From assembly GCF_000003815.2 (NCBI RefSeq), contig NC_049996.1:912560-937989 (forward strand): a stretch of 25,430 nucleotides of DNA. The letters are read 5' to 3'. Position 1 is the stretch's first letter; every line of letters starts with the position of its first letter. Made by a program: the position numbers and the translations under genes. Shown here one piece after another: positions 20,346-25,430 of the stretch. The stretch is from Branchiostoma floridae. Taxonomy: Eukaryota; Chordata; Leptocardii; Amphioxiformes; Branchiostomatidae. The notes beneath the pieces were generated by a model. The model saw nothing but the letters and a program-made list of their open reading frames with translations, was not told the DNA's origin and searched no databases.

Positions 20346-21060
20346 ATGTATACTTTAATGGGCTGCTTTCTAAAGGTTATGGTTCCATACTATTTTCAAA
20401 AACCTAACTAGTTGTCAAATTGATAGCAAGGGATGGGGTTGGGGAGTGAAAATGTCTTACGCGCACTTTGACATTTCAGATTCAGCTTTAATTCCGATAG
20501 ACTCAGCATGTCATGTGGAAATTTCCAGATTAAGAAAAACATATTCAACCCCATTCATGTAAAATGGTTCAGTCTAGATGTAAGAATGGTCTGTCCTTGA
20601 GTTTCCATGAACAACATAGGGCCCGAGGGCTCTCAGGTGTATAAAGCTACAGATTACCAACGTGGGTCACCTGTTGTGGCTGTCGCTCTTGCCTTTCTTA
20701 AAGGTCTCACGAAGGCATCCTCTTTGTTGCTTTTATCTGTATCATGCTTGATATTATTTGTCTATCTACATTTTATATTGTATCTTTATATCTATAGTTC
20801 TACATGTATAGTTGATTTTACTGTTTTTGTTGTTGTGTATGGGGGACATTCACCTGTTTTGCACCCACGTGACGTCTATGACGTCACTATTGTCCGCCAT
20901 GTTGAATGGTTACAAAGTTTTGTTACAAACTCTTGAGCACATTTACAATTATATACGGATAATGAGATAATGATAATATCAACAGTCCTCACTGAATGTA
21001 AGCAAAATCCAGTTTATTGTTGTCCAAGCAAGCAAGCAAGTAACATAGGATAACTAAACA
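20346..21060. other. Upstream region of E and a duplicated 3' boundary
   Basis: Blocks at 20555-20650 match those upstream of A and B. The CRE/YY1 block copy 3 lies at 20861-20925 (TGACGTCA at 20879-20886). At 20988-21045 is a copy of the B 3'-end sequence (ATCCAGTTTATTGT-GTCCAA), including minus-strand AATAAA at 21017-21012. No knot exon lies just right of it. Confidence 0.6.
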
Positions 21061-21564
21061 TAACAGCGAATTAAAAAAAATGGTATCACATGTAGCAGTA
21101 TCGTTCGGAGAAACAATTACTAGTACTTGAAAGTTGTACACATCGAAATTTACTGCATGAAAAGTGCAACGTATTGAATTCGGCGCCACTGTAACAAGAT
21201 AAAATTAAGCTCATATGGGTCGGCATGTCACGATATATATTGTAGTTTTACAATTACCCACCTAACACAAAGTCAAAAGCTATAGCTAACCGATAATCAC
21301 AAGTAACTACCACGCTACACTTTATATCTTATCTAAAAAGAAACTAAATATTATTTGAATTATTTACTTTCAGACCTCTCTTATTGATTTCTAACATGCA
21401 TGTACTGATGGTAAAACATGTCCACAGATGTGAATTATCTTGGTTCTTGAAATGGATAATATGTGTAATACATATAATTATTAAATAAAGGACATATGTG
21501 TTATAACAATGAATTTGCCTCTCTTATATTGGTGATTTTGGATGGGCTATATGATCATAATGTT
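21061..21564. other. Intergenic, no feature recognised
   Basis: AT-rich sequence without ORF, repeat or motif that I can name. Confidence 0.5.
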
Positions 21565-21729
21565 AATGACCCGCCTGTTCCTCGGCTTATATGGTGTCAT
21601 ACCGCCTGGTCCTTTGCTATAACCGCCTCATAAAAAATCACCTCGTTCACTTCGCTCATTCGGTGGTTTTATTCGGTGGATATAAGTAGCAAAGGACCAG
21701 GCGTTATGACACCGCGGGGCGGGTCATTG
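21565..21729. mobile_element. MITE with ~55-bp terminal inverted repeats
   Basis: The left end AATGACCCGCC and the right end GGCGGGTCATT are exact complements. Pairing continues through GGTGTCAT, CGCCTGGTCCTTTGCTA and ATATCC/GGATAT-like stretches. The centre has TTCACTTCGCTCATTCGGTGG. A relative lies at 15641-15715. Confidence 0.88.
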
Positions 21730-22249
21730 ACCCTTAACCCTTGCAAAAGTATAAATCAGCGCTTAGCACTGCAGGCAGACGCCGATTACATTATCATCTA
21801 TTACTTGAAAATTCTGAAATCTGGTTTAGTACTTTTACGAAGCCTTCACATGAAGTGTTTCAGTATATTTTAAGAAACTTACCTAAGGACATATCTAACG
21901 CGTATATAGGTGGTATCCGCCCTGCAACTACCAAATCAATGGGTTAGCCCTTTCCAACTCTATAAACTACTTACAGCTACCATTGAAAACAAATAGAAAT
22001 CAATTGCAGACATTCTGGTTTTAAGATTTTCAGATCTACAGACTTCGAACGGGGCTGTTTTTTTTGGGGGGGGGGGGGGAGGTCGTTGGGTAGGCTCTCT
22101 TGTGCCGGGAAAGGGGGTTTGCCGAGGAAGGGAGTTGCTGTGGAAGGGAGTTTGCCGTGAAAGCGGTTTGGGGACTGTACTCCCTTCCATGGCACCCCCA
22201 TTTAGAGACGAGCCCCATCCAACCCCCCAATCCCCCCCGTGTACACTAT
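21730..22249. other. Intergenic with poly-G run
   Basis: T8G14 run at about 22058-22080 followed by three degenerate GGGAGTTTGCCG-type repeats (22115-22165). No gene is recognised. Confidence 0.55.
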
Positions 22250-22284
22250 TTGATATGCACTAGATTTCCGGCGGTTTCTAGCGA

Positions 22285-22400
22285 GGACCAATCAAATGAC
22301 TGCTAGCAGGTCACTGACCGCCGTCGACAATTAGCCAATGGCAGCCTAGTTACGGGCTAATTGCACCTCTTGTAGCCACCTAGTTTCATTTAAATATCCT
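22285..22400 (+). promoter_or_regulatory. Putative promoter of the zinc-ribbon gene
   Basis: Two CCAAT boxes (GACCAATCA near 22287 and AGCCAATGG near 22332) precede a TATA-like TTTAAATAT near 22388, about 130 bp before the ATG. The order and spacing fit a polymerase II promoter. Confidence 0.5.
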
Positions 22401-22519
22401 ACACTCAACCCAAGCGCATTTGAGTTGCTGTTTTGAGTTCTTCCGTACGTCTAGATCGATCAGCTTGAATATAGTTAACTTTGAAAGTTGGATGATCAAA
22501 AAGCGGAGGGACTGTAGAG

Positions 22520-23609
22520 ATGAAGTTTTACACTTTCAATGGTGCTGCGCTCGCGCTAATGGAGCGGTCGCTACGTGACGGAACGGATCCCGACGAAGGT
22601 GAGATCTGTCGAGTTGATCCAACATTTCCCAACAAGAGCAAGCTCTCCAGGACGGGCCGCGTACAAAAATGGAGGGAAATCAAATCTAAACTGGTCCTGG
22701 GTGAGGATTTTGTGGCGCATTGTGACACCCCAAATCACAGACTACCGGCGAGAGAAGACATCGAACGCATTTTCCAGGGCAGTCACCTAACAGCGCATCC
22801 CGAGTCTGCGATTAACCAGTCATGGCGGGAGACATGGAAATCGGTCAACGATCCTGTCGAAAACCCACTAGTCATTACACGAAAATACAGCCAGCGTAAA
22901 TCACACACTATGTAATCGGTCATTCTGCTTCTTTTGGTTTATTTCCTTTGTTAATCTTCTTATAATAATGCAAAAGAAGCTGACAACATACATGTAACTT
23001 TGACAAAGACGTGCACATTGTTGAAAGGTTGCTTCTATGTGATGCAAAACCACTTCCAGAATTTGAATACGTCCGTCACCTAACTGTGTAAACACGATAA
23101 TGTATTCATGGTAAAACAATATGGCAATGGTAACAAAGCTACTTTAGTGGGAATACAACTTAGTGCTTATGTTTCTTTTAGTAACTGAATGGGGATGGCT
23201 AGGCGACTTCTGAATTCAGCAACCAAAATCCACCTCGGATTTTAAGTTCTATAACGTTTAGTTAACAACTTCTGACAAAACATCCAACATTGTTTCAGAT
23301 ATCGTCGGTGTATCAACAAATGTCAAGAAGTTTGGGATCACAAGAGTAGTACCGAGTAGTACACAGAACACAGACAGCCAAACAACCAACAGAAAGACCA
23401 CCACACAACCGGACAAGCAAGCAAAACATCGGAAGAAGATCAAACAGACCCACAAACGTATTGTCTTGCCAGGAGAGCACCACGGCAAGTTCAAACGCGC
23501 CCGTTGCGACAACTGTGGAACGTCGAACTATGTTTGTGTCAGTGGAAAAGCTACAGAAGCCTCCACAACGTGTAAAAATTGTGACGAGGAAGTGACTTGG
23601 GTTAATTAG
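22520..23609 (+). CDS. Two-exon gene, basic protein with C4 zinc-ribbon-like motif, unknown family
   Basis: Exon 1 is 22520-22895 (donor GTAAAT, phase 1) and exon 2 is 23299-23609 (acceptor TGTTTCAG). Together they give 687 nt, 228 residues, TAG stop. A second phase-1 donor, GTGAGA after 22598, would give a 129-residue form. The first part (about 125 residues) is mixed and charged, with EDIERIFQGSHLTAHPESA as its most distinctive stretch. The middle is Thr/Gln/Lys-rich (KHRKKIKQTHKRI), like a nuclear localisation signal. The C-terminus has C-x2-C about 23 residues before a second C-x2-C (CDNC ... CKNC), a zinc-ribbon layout. There is no signal peptide, so a nuclear or cytoplasmic nucleic-acid role is the guess. 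It has no relation to the flanking knot genes and runs opposite to them. It could be a domesticated transposon gene; I recognise no family. Confidence 0.5.
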
Positions 23610-24389
23610 CCCTAAGAATGGACACAGATAAATGACCAATGTGATTTTATTGAATTATTGAATTTAGTTGAAACTTTTAGTACAGTAGACCCTTATCTCC
23701 CGCCATAAGTCACAGGTACTTTTGCGATGAGCCGGCTGTATGGCCTCATTATAAAGAGGTCACCGATAAGTTAGTATTAGCACTTGTATTGTTATAATCA
23801 AATGTACTGTATCCATATTTCCTAAGAAGTTGTATACTTACCTATTTTGAGCCAGTAGATGTACTAAATAGTACACGATCATAATATTGCATGCTATCAT
23901 GCATGCATTTTGCAATGATGTGTGTAAAGTTTTGGGCTAATGTAACATGTGTCACATTATACATTGTTGTTATTTCTGTAAAATATATAGTAAAAACAGC
24001 ACGTAGTTCTACAACTCACAACTTGGATCTTGTAATAAGGTAAAAAGACGTCTCTAAAGACCCATGTGCAACGGCTATAGTAAGTTGCCAAATATAACGT
24101 TGTATGTACTCAAGTCGTGTTGTCTGTTGATATTACAAAAATACATGCGGTAAACTAGAGGAAGCCCTAGAAAGATGTCCTTTGTAATATATTGACGGTA
24201 TCTAACAGCTAGTAATCGACGGACAATAGGTGTGAAACATTCCTCCCTGACCCTCGCGTGCAACCGGTCTGGTGTTAATTGGTTACTCTGCATTTGAAAG
24301 AACCGGCTTCATGGGCGTTGACCTCGCTAGAAATCTACTTCATAACATTTAGAGCTACCCCCCCCCCCCCTCAGCCCCGTTCAAAGACT
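23610..24389. other. Intergenic between the zinc-ribbon gene and gene D
   Basis: No convincing feature apart from a C12-13 run near 24358-24370. A GCATGCTATCATGCATGC palindromic stretch lies near 23889-23907. Confidence 0.5.
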
Positions 24390-25216
24390 CTAGGCAACCC
24401 AGGAGGCAAACGGCGAATTCTGGTTGACGGTGCACTTGCAGCCCCATTCGACCTGCACCTGCACCCGTTGCCACCTCGGCTCGGCTTGCCAGTTTCCTTG
24501 GTTCAAATTCTGCAGGACGTTGACGCTTGAATACTGCTGCTCACATTGTCCATAACCTGGAGCAACAAAAAAAGCGAGTTTCTCAACAAATCTGCCTCAC
24601 TGAATTCATGGTGAGTGCCTTCTTTGTAGCCTGATTAAATCTCGCTTATAGTAGCCCGCCCAACATCCGTCGGCCAACGCGGGGAGGGGCCAGTTACAGC
24701 CCTGGACAGTGGAGTTTGTGTTACACAGACTACCTTCTTTGCATTGTGTTGAAACAAAGCTCAAAACAGTTGAACTATGAACCCGCCGCACATTGGTGGG
24801 GCGCTGCCGCCGAGCGATTTGACAAAACTGTCAACGAATTTCTTTTAGAAAAACGAATCTTTTTGTGGTTTTTCGTTATTGAAATCATACTTGTACCTTT
24901 GCATGGTTTTCCCATTATAGATTTAAGGATAACACAATGTCAATGCAAAACGTAGCGACGCCGCCATCGTACCACAGTCCATAGATATACTCCCTTCTTT
25001 TCGTTGTTGTTGTCGTCGCACTTTCTACAATCTACAAAAGTTGAGTAACCTACGTACCCTTTAGGCATGTCTGGCCCTGACATTTTCGCTCATTGAGAAT
25101 AGGAGGGTAGTACTCTTGCGGGAGTTGGCGAATGAAGTAGCACTCCTTGCACAGCGGAATGTTTCCGTTGGCTCCTTGATCACATTGGTTGGTAGGGTAA
25201 GACGTGCCGAGCTGCT
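24390..25216 (-). CDS. Gene D: cystine-knot paralogue, 3' two exons (5' beyond window)
   Basis: Two exons on the minus strand: 25216-25058 and 24556-24390 (TAG stop). The donor GTACGT and acceptor CTCCAG meet in phase 1. The first exon is 159 nt, exactly the length of the E exon 18133-17975, and starts with a similar LGT motif. The knot is C-x10-C-x2-C-x19-C-x4-C-x6-C-x34-C-x-C, with PQEYYPPILNERKC, GYGQC, a Trp pair in the Cys6-Cys7 loop and EWGCKC. The loop and the Val-Leu strand look closest to canonical Trunk or noggin-type knots, so D may be the least derived copy. There is no proregion repeat in the visible part. Signal-peptide exons should lie right of 25430; none is seen in 25217-25430. 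Confidence 0.75.
24557..25057. other. Gene D last intron
   Basis: Nothing recognised. The palindrome array found in the same intron of B and E is absent. Confidence 0.6.
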
Positions 25217-25430
25217 CTGTTCGTTCAAAAAGTAATAAACTTTAGCGCACAACAGTTGTATTAAGTACAAAGTTTTGCCTCTTCAGCTAAGTAACAACAG
25301 TGCCCATGCTATATGAGACCAATCAACTTAAGAAAATAAAGGATGAATGCGATGAATATATAATTGAGGATGGGTCTTTACAATGGTGGACTTTCTATCG
25401 CTTAAGCATTTACTGTAATATGTGTCCTAT

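Noticed and set aside
21960-22230. Pro-rich minus-strand ORFs
   Set aside because: Driven by the poly-G run and short G-rich repeats; no splice or homology support.
22740-22860. H2C2 integrase-type zinc-binding domain (HLTAH stretch)
   Set aside because: The HxxxH is not followed by the CxxC at the expected distance; the C4 motif is about 90 residues away in another exon.
10142-25216. IL-17 family membership for the knot genes
   Set aside because: The C-x2-C-x19-C-x4-C-x6-C order and the final CxC fit Trunk/noggin-type knots better, but IL-17 was not excluded by a search.

Overview
The window looks like a stretch of a metazoan (intron-rich, invertebrate) nuclear genome. It has multi-exon genes with GT-AG introns, many GT/CA, CAAAA and ATC microsatellites, minisatellites, short hairpin elements of the MITE type, and one 100-N assembly gap. 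The frequent TACATGTAC-like words and the repeat style fit a lancelet (amphioxus) or another marine invertebrate, but the sequence alone does not settle this. No bacterial or viral gene organisation is seen.

Left part (1-9.8 kb, + strand): a small family of secreted acidic proteins rich in Pro, Tyr and Glu. Gene 1 (1-1380, 5' cut by the window) carries a 48-bp coding repeat and a short terminal exon. Gene 2 (5540-8154) is complete: a signal-peptide exon, an acidic P/Y/E exon, an 84-nt exon and a terminal exon. A third terminal exon (8912-9231) has the same phase and the same C-terminal motif. No signal-peptide exon lies in front of it, so it looks like an alternative last exon of gene 2. Around these genes are inverted-repeat elements: a five-unit array at 1913-2715, a long-TIR element near 2930-3550 and a hairpin at 4558-4742.

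Right part (10.1-25.4 kb, - strand): a tandem cluster of four related secreted cystine-knot proteins, here called A, B, E and D. Their eight-cysteine pattern is C-x9-12-C-x2-C-x19-C-x4-C-x6-C-x28-34-C-x-C, with a Y-x-P motif and a final CxC. This resembles the Trunk/PTTH/noggin type of ligand or antagonist; the family call is from memory of its general shape, not from a search. A and E can be assembled from 4-residue start exon to stop without a frame break. B keeps the cystine-knot exons, but its 5' splicing looks damaged. D is cut by the right edge. Copies A, B and E sit in tandem duplication units of roughly 3.8-4.3 kb that share promoter, intergenic and 3'-end sequence.

The copies differ mostly in the proregion between signal peptide and knot. 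It is a 21-bp coding minisatellite in A, a shorter form of the same repeat in B, and almost nothing in E and D. E carries instead a 27-bp palindromic minisatellite in intron 1. Between E and D, on the + strand, lies a two-exon gene for a basic protein with a zinc-ribbon-like C4 motif and no family I recognise. The two clusters converge tail to tail near 9.82-9.87 kb.
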